A program made the position numbers and the translations under genes. A stretch of DNA of 45,680 nt, from the NCBI GenBank assembly GCA_001072465.1, contig JVKM01000004.1:1-45680 (forward strand). Direction: 5' to 3'. The stretch comes from Xylanimonas cellulosilytica. GTDB lineage: Bacteria; Actinomycetota; Actinomycetes; Actinomycetales; Actinomycetaceae. Shown in pieces: positions 33,285-42,687 of this stretch. Below the pieces are notes generated by a model. That model was not told the origin of the DNA. It did not search any database and saw only the letters and a list, made by a program, of their open reading frames with translations. Position 1 is the stretch's first letter; the number at the start of each line of letters is the position of its first letter.

Positions 33285-34766
33285 TCACTCCTGCGCAGTC
33301 GTCGGGGAGGCGGCGTCACGCACGCCCTCCGCAACCGCGTCGGAAATCGTCGGGGAGACAACCTTGGCGCCCACGAGCGCCGCGAACAGCTGCTGCAGGT
33401 CCAGGCCCAGCGAATCGCCCAGGCCCGTGTTGATCTGGCTGATCGACTTCGTAATGTCGCCGACCATCTGGGCGTTGTTGCCCTCGCCGTACATGGTGAT
33501 CGTGTCGACCTTGGACAGGGGCTCGGCCACGGCGCGGGCGACCTCGGGCAGTGCACGGAAGTACATTTCCAACACTGCCGCCTGGTTCATCTTGGTCATG
33601 GCCTCGGCCTTCTTCTCGAGGCCCTCGGCCTCGGCCGTCAGCTTCGCGCCGATCGCGGAGGCCTCGGCGCGGCCTCGAGCCTCAATACCCTGCGCCTCGG
33701 CGAGCATGGCCTGCTTGTCGGCGTCGGCCTTCTTGGTGCGCTCGAACGCCTCGGCCTCAGCCTGGCGCTGACGCGCGTACAGGGCCGCGTCGGCCTTCTT
33801 TTCGGCGGCGTAGCGGTCGGCGTCGGCCTTCGCGTTCACCTCGGCCTGCAGGGCCTGCTTGGTGACGACGACTTCCTTCTCCTTGATGACGGCCTGCTGC
33901 TCCTGCTTGACGATGTCGGCCTGCGCGGTCTCGCGCTCGATGTCGCGGCGCTGAATCTGGGACTGGATCTCGTAGGCGGCGTCGGCCTTCGCCTTCTCGG
34001 TGTCGGCCTCGACCTTCAGAGCGGCCTGGCGCTTGGCGAGATCCGTCTGCTTCTGGGCGATCTCCAGCTGGGAGGCGACCTGGGCGTCGTTGGCTTCCTT
34101 CTGGGCGACGGCGGTCGCCTGCGCGACCTCCTTCTGCGCGTTTGCCTTCGCGATGGCCGCGGTCTTACGGATCTGTTCGGTGTTGTCGATACCGAGGTTG
34201 TCGATGACGCCGTTCTGGTCGGTGACGTTCTGGATGTTGAAGGCGACGATCTCGAGGCCCATCTCCTCCAGGTCCTGCTTCGCGTTCTCCTGGACGCGCT
34301 CGGAGAAGGCAGCGCGGTCGGTGATGATGTCGGTCAGTCGCATTTGGCCGATGATGGCGCGCAGGTGGCCCTCCAGGGTGGCGCGCACCTCCTCGGAGAT
34401 CTCGGCGGTCGTCTTGTACAGGAAGTTACGCGTCGCCGCGCGGAACAGCGTCGGGTCGTCGGTCGCGATGCGGACCTTGACGGCGGCGTCGACGCGCACG
34501 TTGATGTAGTCGTTCGTGGGGACGAAGTCCGTGGTCTGAGCGTCGACGGAAATCATCGAGGCGGTCATGGTGTCCACGCGCTCCAGCAGGGGGACCTTCC
34601 AGCCCGTCTTGCCGTGGAGGACGCGCTGGCCTCGGGGGCCGGAGATCACCTTAATTTCGCCCGGCGACGCGGAGACGAAGCTTGCCCACAGGAACAGGAG
34701 GAAAAAGACAGTGGTAGCGACGGCGATCGCTGCGGTGCTGAGGAGAGGCATGATAGCTGCTTTCAC
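33285..34766 (-). CDS. Flotillin-like SPFH/band 7 protein
   Basis: A 493-residue membrane scaffold protein. An N-terminal membrane helix (about 8-33) is followed by the SPFH domain (about 35-200) with VDAQTTDFVPTNDYINVRVDA. A long Ala/Glu/Lys/Gln-rich coiled coil (about 200-390) typical of flotillins comes next, and a C-terminal part with EMYFRALPEVARAVAEPLSKVDTI, here broken by family variation, and VGDITKSISQINTGLGDSLG. Such proteins organise membrane microdomains. The frame begins at GTG 34766. ATG 34751 (MPLLST) is an alternative. Neither has a strong ribosome site. No NfeD partner is next to it. Confidence 0.9.
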   Translation of the reverse strand: MKAAIMPLLSTAAIAVATTVFFLLFLWASFVSASPGEIKVISGPRGQRVLHGKTGWKVPLLERVDTMTASMISVDAQTTDFVPTNDYINVRVDAAVKVRIATDDPTLFRAATRNFLYKTTAEISEEVRATLEGHLRAIIGQMRLTDIITDRAAFSERVQENAKQDLEEMGLEIVAFNIQNVTDQNGVIDNLGIDNTEQIRKTAAIAKANAQKEVAQATAVAQKEANDAQVASQLEIAQKQTDLAKRQAALKVEADTEKAKADAAYEIQSQIQRRDIERETAQADIVKQEQQAVIKEKEVVVTKQALQAEVNAKADADRYAAEKKADAALYARQRQAEAEAFERTKKADADKQAMLAEAQGIEARGRAEASAIGAKLTAEAEGLEKKAEAMTKMNQAAVLEMYFRALPEVARAVAEPLSKVDTITMYGEGNNAQMVGDITKSISQINTGLGDSLGLDLQQLFAALVGAKVVSPTISDAVAEGVRDAASPTTAQE

Positions 34767-35003
34767 GTGAGGGATGCGGCCCCCTTGTTCGTAGAGCCGC
34801 GTAACCGGTCAGGATAGCAACGTATGACGCGGTTCTCAAACGTGTCCGCGTACGGATGTGAGAGGCTCTCTGCTGGGCTCAGCGATCCCCTCCACGCCTC
34901 TTGAAACCGGCCGATTGTGCGCCGTATGATGAGGCATCTGCGGAATGAACCGCAGCGAGGACCACCCAATGACGGGGATCGATCGCAGAAAGTCGGAGAC
35001 ACC

Positions 35004-35699
35004 ATGAAAAAAGTGTTCATGAGCGTCCTCGCCGTCCTGTACGTGGTCGTCATGACCGGGTTCTTTTACATGCTGATGAGCGGCGGCCACCATGTTTTCC
35101 CTGAAAAGCCCGTTCTGTACCTCTACCCGCAGGACAAGCAGCGTCTGACGGTGTCGCTCGACCTCGAAGGTACCCTCGATACCGTCTACCCGACCCCGGA
35201 TTCGGAGCGCGCAACCGAGCGGGGGACCCAGGCTTCGTGGACCGTGACGGCTGCGCCCGACGGAACGCTGACGGACCAGGCGGGGCGCACCTATCCCTCG
35301 CTGTTCTGGGATGGCGCGATGGACCTACCGGATCCCGACACGGGGTTTATCGTTGCGCGTGAGGACGCGGTGCCCTTCCTGGAGGATAAGCTCGCCCAGC
35401 TCGGGCTTAATGACCGGGAGGCCGCCGACTTCATCACCTATTGGGCGCCGCGGATCCGCGCCTACGACTACACGTTCGTCTCCTTCGATGCGAGCGTCTA
35501 CACCCAGCGCGCCTCCTACGGCTTCACGGACGAGGCCGGGGCGAGCGTCACGCCGGATACGTTCATTCGGGTGTTCATGACGATCTGCGAGGCCGATGCG
35601 AATACCGTCGTCCAACCGCAGACTTTCGCGCCTCCGCCGGCGCGCACCGGCTTCACAGCCGTCGAGTGGGGCGGGGCACAGCGACACAAAATCTCGTAA
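35004..35699 (+). CDS. Membrane-anchored protein with KPVLYLYP domain, function unknown
   Basis: A 231-residue protein with one N-terminal membrane helix (about 5-26) and an exported domain. The domain starts EKPVLYLYPQDKQRLTVSLD and contains WTVTAAPDGTLTDQAGRTY and PSLFWDG, a pattern I associate with uncharacterised secreted proteins in Gram-positive gut bacteria. It has no known enzyme motif. The end is Pro-rich, ending in VEWGGAQRHKIS. The frame is open from 34917, but ATG 35004 follows TCGGAG and gives a typical signal-anchor start. The next gene on the strand has its own promoter-like sequence and hairpin. Confidence 0.75.
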   Translation: MKKVFMSVLAVLYVVVMTGFFYMLMSGGHHVFPEKPVLYLYPQDKQRLTVSLDLEGTLDTVYPTPDSERATERGTQASWTVTAAPDGTLTDQAGRTYPSLFWDGAMDLPDPDTGFIVAREDAVPFLEDKLAQLGLNDREAADFITYWAPRIRAYDYTFVSFDASVYTQRASYGFTDEAGASVTPDTFIRVFMTICEADANTVVQPQTFAPPPARTGFTAVEWGGAQRHKIS

Positions 35700-35753
35700 C
35701 TGACCGCGCGGGCGAGCGAAATAGCGACCCACGCGACACAATGGAACTATAGA

Positions 35754-35774
35754 GTGGTGAGACGACCTCACCAC
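35754..35774 (+). promoter_or_regulatory. 5' hairpin in the leader of the next gene
   Basis: GTGGTGAG (35754-35761) pairs with CTCACCAC (35767-35774) around ACGAC, just before the AGGAAGG ribosome site. AACTATAG upstream may be the -10, which would put the hairpin at the mRNA 5' end. Confidence 0.4.
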
Positions 35775-35792
35775 GGACAGGAAGGTAGCGAC

Positions 35793-36998
35793 ATGGCCCA
35801 GGAATGGACTCGCATTGAAGGCATGATCATCGGCCACGATCTGGATCCCAGCGTGGTCGCCGGCGAGCTGAAGGAGCGTTCGATCCTCGCCCAGCTCGAG
35901 TGGTTCCCCTCCTCGCCCCAGCTGCTTGGCCTGAACGTCGCCGTCGACAAGGAACGCGTTGCGACCGTTCCCGCCGGCTCGACCGAGGTTGTTCCCGGCC
36001 CCACCCCCGCGGAACTGGCCGACGAGCTCGCCATTCTGTTCGACGCTGAGGTGCGCATCGGTAACGCGACGGCCGATCACCTGCCCGAGGGTGACTCGCC
36101 GCTCGGCAAGGTCTGGCCCTCCGATGAGGAGGAGGCCGCCGCCGTCGAACCGACCCCGACCCGCATTGTCGAGATTGGCCGCACCCCTGCCTCGTCCGTG
36201 CCGCTCCTCGCGGCCCTTGAGGGCGTGGATCTCGGTGACGTCGAGCTCGCCGATGATCACCGCGCACTTCTCGCTGAGCTGCCCGCTGAGAAGGAGGGCT
36301 GGAACTTCGGCGATCTGCCGCTCGTGACTCTCTCCGTGACGGACGGTGAATTCCAGGTCTTCCTGGTCACCGACGATCACCTCGAGCACATCATTTCCCA
36401 CAACTGGGGCATGGATGCCGCGATCGTCCCCGGCGGACACGACCGCACCTCGGAACTGCCCGGCGAGGTCATTGATCTCGTGGGTGACCGTCTCGACCTC
36501 CTGGAGATTGCCGAGGCCGTCCCGGGCTCCGACGCCGACGCTCTGTGGGCCTCCGTGGCCACGACCGGCGAGGAATCGGTGTGGAAGGTCGTGCGCGCGC
36601 TCGGCCTGCCCGGCTCCGTCGCCGGCTTCCTCCTGGGCACCACTGACCTCGAGGACGTCGAGGGTGTCTCCGTGCACCTGGCTCGCGGTATCTCCAACGC
36701 GATTGGTCGCAGCGTCGACATCATGATGGGACAGCCGCAGTCGGTCGTGAAGCCCCTGTGGAACTCCTACGAGTCCGTGGCCGTCGAGCGCCCGTGGATC
36801 ATCCACGCCGCCGTCGCCGCCGAGGCTATCGTCGGCACCGGCATGCTTGTGGCCGCGGTGCGCGCTTCCTCGCCGCGTTCGGGTTGGATGCGCTTCGCGG
36901 GCATCGTGGGCGGCCTGATGGTCGTCGACTCGATCGCCGAGCTGTCCCTGGCCAAGCATGTCTCCAAGCGCTTCGCGCGCCGCGCGGGCGAGGCGTGA
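35793..36998 (+). CDS. Protein of unknown function with C-terminal membrane segments
   Basis: A 401-residue protein I do not recognise. The N-terminal two thirds (about 1-300) look soluble and acidic, with repeated Asp/Glu-rich stretches. The C-terminus has two hydrophobic segments (about 338-360, AAVAAEAIVGTGMLVAAV; and 368-388, AGIVGGLMVVDSIAEL) and a basic tail, so it may be tail-anchored. No catalytic motif or repeat is seen. ATG 35793 has AGGAAGG upstream; the frame is open 39 nt further. A clean terminator follows. It is probably monocistronic. Confidence 0.65.
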   Translation: MAQEWTRIEGMIIGHDLDPSVVAGELKERSILAQLEWFPSSPQLLGLNVAVDKERVATVPAGSTEVVPGPTPAELADELAILFDAEVRIGNATADHLPEGDSPLGKVWPSDEEEAAAVEPTPTRIVEIGRTPASSVPLLAALEGVDLGDVELADDHRALLAELPAEKEGWNFGDLPLVTLSVTDGEFQVFLVTDDHLEHIISHNWGMDAAIVPGGHDRTSELPGEVIDLVGDRLDLLEIAEAVPGSDADALWASVATTGEESVWKVVRALGLPGSVAGFLLGTTDLEDVEGVSVHLARGISNAIGRSVDIMMGQPQSVVKPLWNSYESVAVERPWIIHAAVAAEAIVGTGMLVAAVRASSPRSGWMRFAGIVGGLMVVDSIAELSLAKHVSKRFARRAGEA

Positions 36999-37026
36999 GG
37001 AGCCTTCCGCCGCATACCTAAGAGGT

Positions 37027-37054
37027 AGCCGGGGTCGCGTGAGCGACCCCGGCT
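37027..37054 (+). terminator. Terminator after the 35793-36998 gene
   Basis: AGCCGGGGTCGC (37027-37038) pairs perfectly with 37043-37054 around GTGA, followed by GCTTTG. Confidence 0.88.
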
Positions 37055-37068
37055 GCTTTGTCTGTCGA

Positions 37069-37097
37069 TGCGGGCGCGGGCACGGCCCGCGCCCGCA
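37069..37097 (-). terminator. Terminator after the glycerophosphodiesterase gene
   Basis: TGCGGGCGCGGG (37069-37080) pairs with CCCGCGCCCGCA (37086-37097). It abuts the stop of the leftward gene at 37102 and stands back to back with the previous terminator. Confidence 0.8.
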
Positions 37098-37101
37098 CCC
37101 G

Positions 37102-37845
37102 TCAGGCCTTCAGGGCCTCGGCGGGGAAGTCCTGCGGACGATCCGTGAAGATGCCGGTGACGCCCCACGAGGCCAGCTCGCGAGCCTGCTCGACGTCGTT
37201 GACGGTCCACACGTTGACCTCGAAGCCCGCGTCGCGCATCGCGCGCACGTCAGACTCGGTGAGGCCCTCAACGCCCGGGTGAATCGCTGTCGCACCTAGA
37301 GCGGCCGCGCCCTCGCGCCACTCCTCGGAGGCATGTTCGATCAGCCAGCCGAGCGCAATCGTCGGGCACGCCTCGTGGAAGGCCTCGAGGAGGTCGTGGT
37401 CGAAGGAAGAGACGATCAGTCGGGAGGGAACCTTGTCTCCGGCCAGCGTGACGGCCAGGGCCTCGATCAGGCGCTCGCGCAGCCGATCCCCGCCCGCGCA
37501 GGGCTTGATCTCCAGGTTCGCGCCCATCTGCTGGGCATGGGCGAAGGCGAGGGCGTCCGCGGCCTCGGGAATGCGCTCGAAGCGGTACGTGTCCGAGAAC
37601 CAACGGCCAGCGTCGAGTCGGCGGATGTCCGAGAACCCGAGCTGGTAGTACGAACCCGAACCCGTCGTCGTACGGTCCAGGGTGTCGTCGTGAATGACAA
37701 TCAGCGAGCCGTCGCCCGTGATGTCCACGTCGAACTCGAACCAACGAGCGCCGACCTCCATGGCCTTAGCGAACGCGGCGATCGTGTTCTCGGGAGCCAG
37801 GGAAGACGCGCCCCTGTGGGCAAAGATGCGGGGGAATTCAGACAT
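37102..37845 (-). CDS. Glycerophosphodiester phosphodiesterase (GDPD, UgpQ-like)
   Basis: A 247-residue cytoplasmic GDPD that should release glycerol 3-phosphate from deacylated phospholipids. The metal and catalytic residues are in HRGASSLAPENT, EFDVD and VIHDDTLDRTT. LEIKPC follows, then VSSFDHDLLE, GWLIEH and the C-terminal VWTVND and FTDRP, as in UgpQ. There is no signal peptide. ATG 37845 has TAGGAG upstream. It follows the DUF4032 gene by 40 nt, a gap that contains a weak hairpin (GGGGC/GCCCC), so the two are probably co-transcribed. Confidence 0.92.
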   Translation of the reverse strand: MSEFPRIFAHRGASSLAPENTIAAFAKAMEVGARWFEFDVDITGDGSLIVIHDDTLDRTTTGSGSYYQLGFSDIRRLDAGRWFSDTYRFERIPEAADALAFAHAQQMGANLEIKPCAGGDRLRERLIEALAVTLAGDKVPSRLIVSSFDHDLLEAFHEACPTIALGWLIEHASEEWREGAAALGATAIHPGVEGLTESDVRAMRDAGFEVNVWTVNDVEQARELASWGVTGIFTDRPQDFPAEALKA

Positions 37846-37885
37846 AGGTGCTCCTAGCGTGAACGGGACGGGGCGTTGTGCCCCC

Positions 37886-39148
37886 TCACCATAGGTCGGG
37901 GTTCGCCTCGGCGCTGAGCATGGACGCGCGACCTGGGGCGGGTTCGATGAGGATGGCCTCGTCGCGCTTGGAGGGCAGGATCGTCTCCACGTACGAGGCG
38001 ACGGCCTCATCGCGCGGCACGTCGTGGCCTGCCTGCTGGGCCATATACCAGCGGTGCTCGAGATACTCGTGATAGAGCTGCGCGGGCTCCAGCTTGCCCG
38101 CCAGCTCGCGCGGAATTGCGCGCACCACGGGGGCGAACACGTCGGTGAGCCACTCGTGGGCAGCCTGCTCGAGGGGAAGGTCCTGGAGGCCATTCGTTGC
38201 GCGCCACACGTCGATGTCAGCGAGGAGGCGCGCCGCCTGGTGCTCGCCGACGTCCATGCCGGTCAGGCGCATGAACTTGCGGTTGTGGTGACCGGCGTCG
38301 ACCACCTTGGGCTGAATGACGAGGCGCTCGCCGGACGAATCGGTGGACATATGCAGCTCGGCGACGTCGAAACCGAGGTCGTTGAGGCGGCGAATGCGCT
38401 CACTGACGAGGTACTGGCGCTGCTCGTTGGGAATGGATTCCTCGGCGGTGACTTCGGTCCACAGCAGGTCGTACTGGGTGCGTATGCGGTCGCCGACGTC
38501 GATCGGGTCGGCGTCTTCGGGGAAGAAGCCGCCGGCCTGGAGGTCCATGAGTTCGCCGATGATGTTCGTGCGGGCTAGGTCGACGTCGTACTCGCGCTGG
38601 CCGGGGGTGAGCTTGGGGTGTAGTTCGCCGGTTTCGGCGTCGACCAGGTAGGCGGCGAACTCGCCCGCGTCGCGGCGGAACAGCGTGTTCGACAGGGAGA
38701 CGTCGCCCCAGTAGAAGCCGAGGAGGTGGAGGCGCACGAGGAGGAGGGCGAGCGCGTCGATGAGGCGGGTCGCGGTGTCCTCACGCATCGACAGGGAGAA
38801 CAGTGCGCGGTAGGGGAGGGAGAACTGCAGGTGCTCGGTGATGAGTGCGGCGTTGAGTTCTTCGCCCTCGGGGCTTTCGCGTCCCGTGATGACGGCGACC
38901 GGCTGGACGGACGGGGCGTCCAGACGCTTCAGGTCGCGCAGGCGGTCGTACTCATGATGGGCGACCGTTGGACCGATCTCCTTGACTGCGAGCACGCGGC
39001 CAGACAGATTCACGAAGCGCACGATGTGGCGGGAAATGCCGCGGGGGAGTGCCGCGAGTAGGTTGGACGGCCACTCCTCGAGGGGAACATCCCACGGGAG
39101 GTCCAAAAGGGCGGGGTCGACTGCGGCCGCCGTAATGTCCAAAGCCAT
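37886..39148 (-). CDS. DUF4032 domain protein
   Basis: A 420-residue soluble protein typical of actinobacteria. The first half looks like a degenerate protein-kinase fold: AVKEIG could hold the lysine, LLLVRLHLLGFYWGDVSLSNTLFR resembles a catalytic loop (GDVSLSNT for HRDxxxxN), and YLVDAETGE follows where DFG would stand. The C-terminal part (about 230-400) is the DUF4032 region. The role is unknown. The frame begins at 39226, but ATG 39148 has GATAAT seven bases upstream and a standard start. Promoter and downstream GDPD suggest a two-gene operon. Confidence 0.85.
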   Translation of the reverse strand: MALDITAAAVDPALLDLPWDVPLEEWPSNLLAALPRGISRHIVRFVNLSGRVLAVKEIGPTVAHHEYDRLRDLKRLDAPSVQPVAVITGRESPEGEELNAALITEHLQFSLPYRALFSLSMREDTATRLIDALALLLVRLHLLGFYWGDVSLSNTLFRRDAGEFAAYLVDAETGELHPKLTPGQREYDVDLARTNIIGELMDLQAGGFFPEDADPIDVGDRIRTQYDLLWTEVTAEESIPNEQRQYLVSERIRRLNDLGFDVAELHMSTDSSGERLVIQPKVVDAGHHNRKFMRLTGMDVGEHQAARLLADIDVWRATNGLQDLPLEQAAHEWLTDVFAPVVRAIPRELAGKLEPAQLYHEYLEHRWYMAQQAGHDVPRDEAVASYVETILPSKRDEAILIEPAPGRASMLSAEANPDLW

Positions 39149-39155
39149 GAGAACG

Positions 39156-39161
39156 ATTATC
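39156..39161 (-). promoter_or_regulatory. -10 box giving a leaderless DUF4032 mRNA
   Basis: On the minus strand GATAAT (5 of 6 matches to TATAAT) is followed by seven bases and ATG 39148. Confidence 0.5.
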
Positions 39162-39241
39162 GCATCTCGAGCGCCGTGCGTATAGCCCCGACGCGGCATG
39201 TGCGCTAGTCGCGGCCAAGAACACATGTGGGCATAGCGAAA

Positions 39242-39282
39242 CCCCGGCCTCGTCCTGGAGGTACGAGTGGACGAGGCCGGGG
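39242..39282 (-). terminator. Terminator after the ABC ATPase gene
   Basis: CCCCGGCCTCGTCC (39242-39255) pairs perfectly with GGACGAGGCCGGGG (39269-39282) around a 13-nt loop. Both arms are copies of the recurring terminator word. Confidence 0.9.
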
Positions 39283-39312
39283 CCGATTATCGCTGTGCGT
39301 GAGCGCTATGCG

Positions 39313-40443
<1,131 letters not shown>

Positions 40444-40692
40444 GGAGTTTTCCTTCCCACCGGCAGGTACGTGCCGGACGATCCGTAGTGGGGTGACCGT
40501 GGAGCGTCTTCGCCCACGGAGTGCGAACGCGGATCGTTTCGCGCGCGCGACTAATAGTGAAGTTAGCACGCTCCCTCGAGGGTGTACAGCTCGGGCCACA
40601 TGGTGGATTGTGGGTGTGTATGCGTCTGACAATTTTGGGGCCGAGGCTGGGGTGGTCCCGCGCGGATGGCCGCAGATGGGGGAGGGGCCAGG

Positions 40693-40698
40693 TAGGCT
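40693..40698 (+). promoter_or_regulatory. -10 box giving a leaderless kinase mRNA
   Basis: TAGGCT is followed by six bases and GTG 40705. No ribosome site is needed if transcription begins at the GTG. Confidence 0.55.
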
Positions 40699-40704
40699 GA
40701 GGGC

Positions 40705-42627
40705 GTGGAAGAAGGCGAGGAACTGGGCGGCTACAGGCTGATCCGTCGGCTCGGTACGGGCGGAGCGGGGACGGTCTGGCTCGCCGAAGACGGGGGCGGC
40801 ACGCGTGTCGCCCTCAAAGCCATGCACCCGGCGATGGCCGCCTCGGAGGAGTCGCGCCAGCGCCTGGAGCGCGAGACGCGCACAGTGAACTCCGTGCGCT
40901 CGCCCTTCGTCGCGCACATCGTCGACGCGGAAACCGAGGCCTCCCAGCCTTTCGTTGTCTCGGAGTACGTGGAGGGTCCCACGCTCGCGGAAATCCTCGT
41001 CTCCGGGCCGGTTCCTCTGCGCGGCGTCGCCGCCCTGTCCTATCACCTGGCGTCCACGATCGCGGCCGTTCATCACGCCAACATCATCCACCGCGACATT
41101 AAGCCTTCCAACATCATCTGTTCGCCGCGCGGCCCGGTCCTCATCGACTTCGGTATCGCGATGGCGACCTCTGATCAGCACCTGACGAGCACCGGCCTCG
41201 TGTCGGGCACGGCCGGTTACACCGCCCCCGAGCTCCTGCAGGGCCACGGTGCCACGAAGGAGTCGGACTGGTGGGCGTGGTGCGCCACCCTGCTGTCCTG
41301 CGCCACTGGGCGCCCGCCGTTTGGCAAGGGCGACGTGTCCGCCACGATGCTGCGCGTCCTCGAAGGGGACCCCGACCTGGCCGGACTGCACCCCATGGTC
41401 GCCGACGCGCTCGCGGGCGGCCTCGCCCCCGATCCCGACGATCGTCCTTCTCCTTCCCTGATTGTTGCCGATCTTATGAGCGCCGTCGGGTGGGCGCCCG
41501 GCGAACTCGACTACGTGACCGTGAACTGGGCGCAGCTGCTTGACACGGGCATGCGCACGCAGATGGTGAATTCGGACCCCCAGGAGATCGCTGCGCCTCC
41601 CGAGTGGGAGGACGCCGGGCAGCGTCCGGACGCCTCCGGTGCGCGCGCCGTCTCCTATCCGCAGCATCCGCGCCGAGACGCCTCGGAATTCACCGCGGCG
41701 AACGATCATACCGACGTGGTGGATACCGCGTCCGTGGCGCAGGGGTACGGCGACTGGTCCGATGACACCGGGGAAGTCGCCTGGCACGACGATGCCACCA
41801 ACACCTGGCAGAGCGTCGACGACTCGGATCCCACCGAGGTCATGGCCCCCTACGCTCAGCCTCAGTACCCGGCGCCGCAGGGTGCGTATGATCCCGGTTT
41901 CGCCCCCGGCTACGGGCAGCAGCCCTATCCGCAGGCCGGCGTCCCCGCGCAGCAGATGGCAGCGGGTCCTCAGTGGAACCCCAACCCGGCGATGGGGATG
42001 GGCACCGCTTCGGCGGAGGGGGCCTCGTCAACCGCGAAGGGGACGTGGATCTCGGGCGGTGCGCTGATGGCCCTCCTGGCCTCCCTGCCCTTCCTTTTCG
42101 GACTCACCGGATCCATGATCGTGGGGATCACTCTCACCGCTTTCGGCCTGATTGGTGCTATGTCCCGCTGGCTATCGCGTCGTCGGATTCTGCGAGGAGC
42201 AAAGGCTAGCGACACGGCGGCCGTCATCGCCATGTCCCCGATCCTGCTGGTGCGCTCGGTCCTATCGACGGCGCTCGGCCTCGTCGTCGGGGGCCTCGTT
42301 CCGTACGGGATCTGGGCCTTCGTGTCATACTCGCGCGAGGGGCGCGTCCTGTGGTCATGGCCCGCCGATGTCGTCGCATCCACCGGTGTTGATCGCACGG
42401 ACTATTGGCTGAGCGACCCGCGCGGAACGATCGTCGTGTGGGCACTCGCGGCGGTGATGATGCTGACTGCCTGGCTCATGCCGTTTGCCGCCGATCTGAG
42501 GGTTGGCGTGTCCACAACGCTGCGCTCGGTCGTGCGTCCTGCCTGGGGGCGAGGCCTCCTCGCGGTAGGCTGTGTGGGGTTCGTTGCGGGTGCGTGGTTC
42601 ATCGTCACAGGTGGGCTGCCGCACTAA
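40705..42627 (+). CDS. Ser/Thr protein kinase with C-terminal membrane domain
   Basis: A 640-residue eukaryotic-type kinase. The glycine loop is GTGGAGTV, the ATP lysine is K38 in VALKAM, the catalytic loop is HRDIKPSN (129-136), the metal motif is DFG (148-150) and APE is at 174-176. All key residues are present. After about residue 265 comes a Pro/Gln/Tyr-rich linker, to about 430. Four hydrophobic regions follow (GGALMALLASLPFLF, SVLSTALGLVVGGLVPYGIW, WALAAVMMLTAWLMPF, LLAVGCVGFVAGAWFIV). It lacks PASTA repeats, unlike PknB, so it does not sense muropeptides in that way. The GTG start behind a -10 box is preferred. The next gene follows by 60 nt. Confidence 0.92.
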   Translation: MEEGEELGGYRLIRRLGTGGAGTVWLAEDGGGTRVALKAMHPAMAASEESRQRLERETRTVNSVRSPFVAHIVDAETEASQPFVVSEYVEGPTLAEILVSGPVPLRGVAALSYHLASTIAAVHHANIIHRDIKPSNIICSPRGPVLIDFGIAMATSDQHLTSTGLVSGTAGYTAPELLQGHGATKESDWWAWCATLLSCATGRPPFGKGDVSATMLRVLEGDPDLAGLHPMVADALAGGLAPDPDDRPSPSLIVADLMSAVGWAPGELDYVTVNWAQLLDTGMRTQMVNSDPQEIAAPPEWEDAGQRPDASGARAVSYPQHPRRDASEFTAANDHTDVVDTASVAQGYGDWSDDTGEVAWHDDATNTWQSVDDSDPTEVMAPYAQPQYPAPQGAYDPGFAPGYGQQPYPQAGVPAQQMAAGPQWNPNPAMGMGTASAEGASSTAKGTWISGGALMALLASLPFLFGLTGSMIVGITLTAFGLIGAMSRWLSRRRILRGAKASDTAAVIAMSPILLVRSVLSTALGLVVGGLVPYGIWAFVSYSREGRVLWSWPADVVASTGVDRTDYWLSDPRGTIVVWALAAVMMLTAWLMPFAADLRVGVSTTLRSVVRPAWGRGLLAVGCVGFVAGAWFIVTGGLPH

Positions 42628-42687
42628 GCGCGGCCACGCCGCGCCCGATATTCTTGCAACATTCAACTACTTTCGGAAGGTGAGTCC

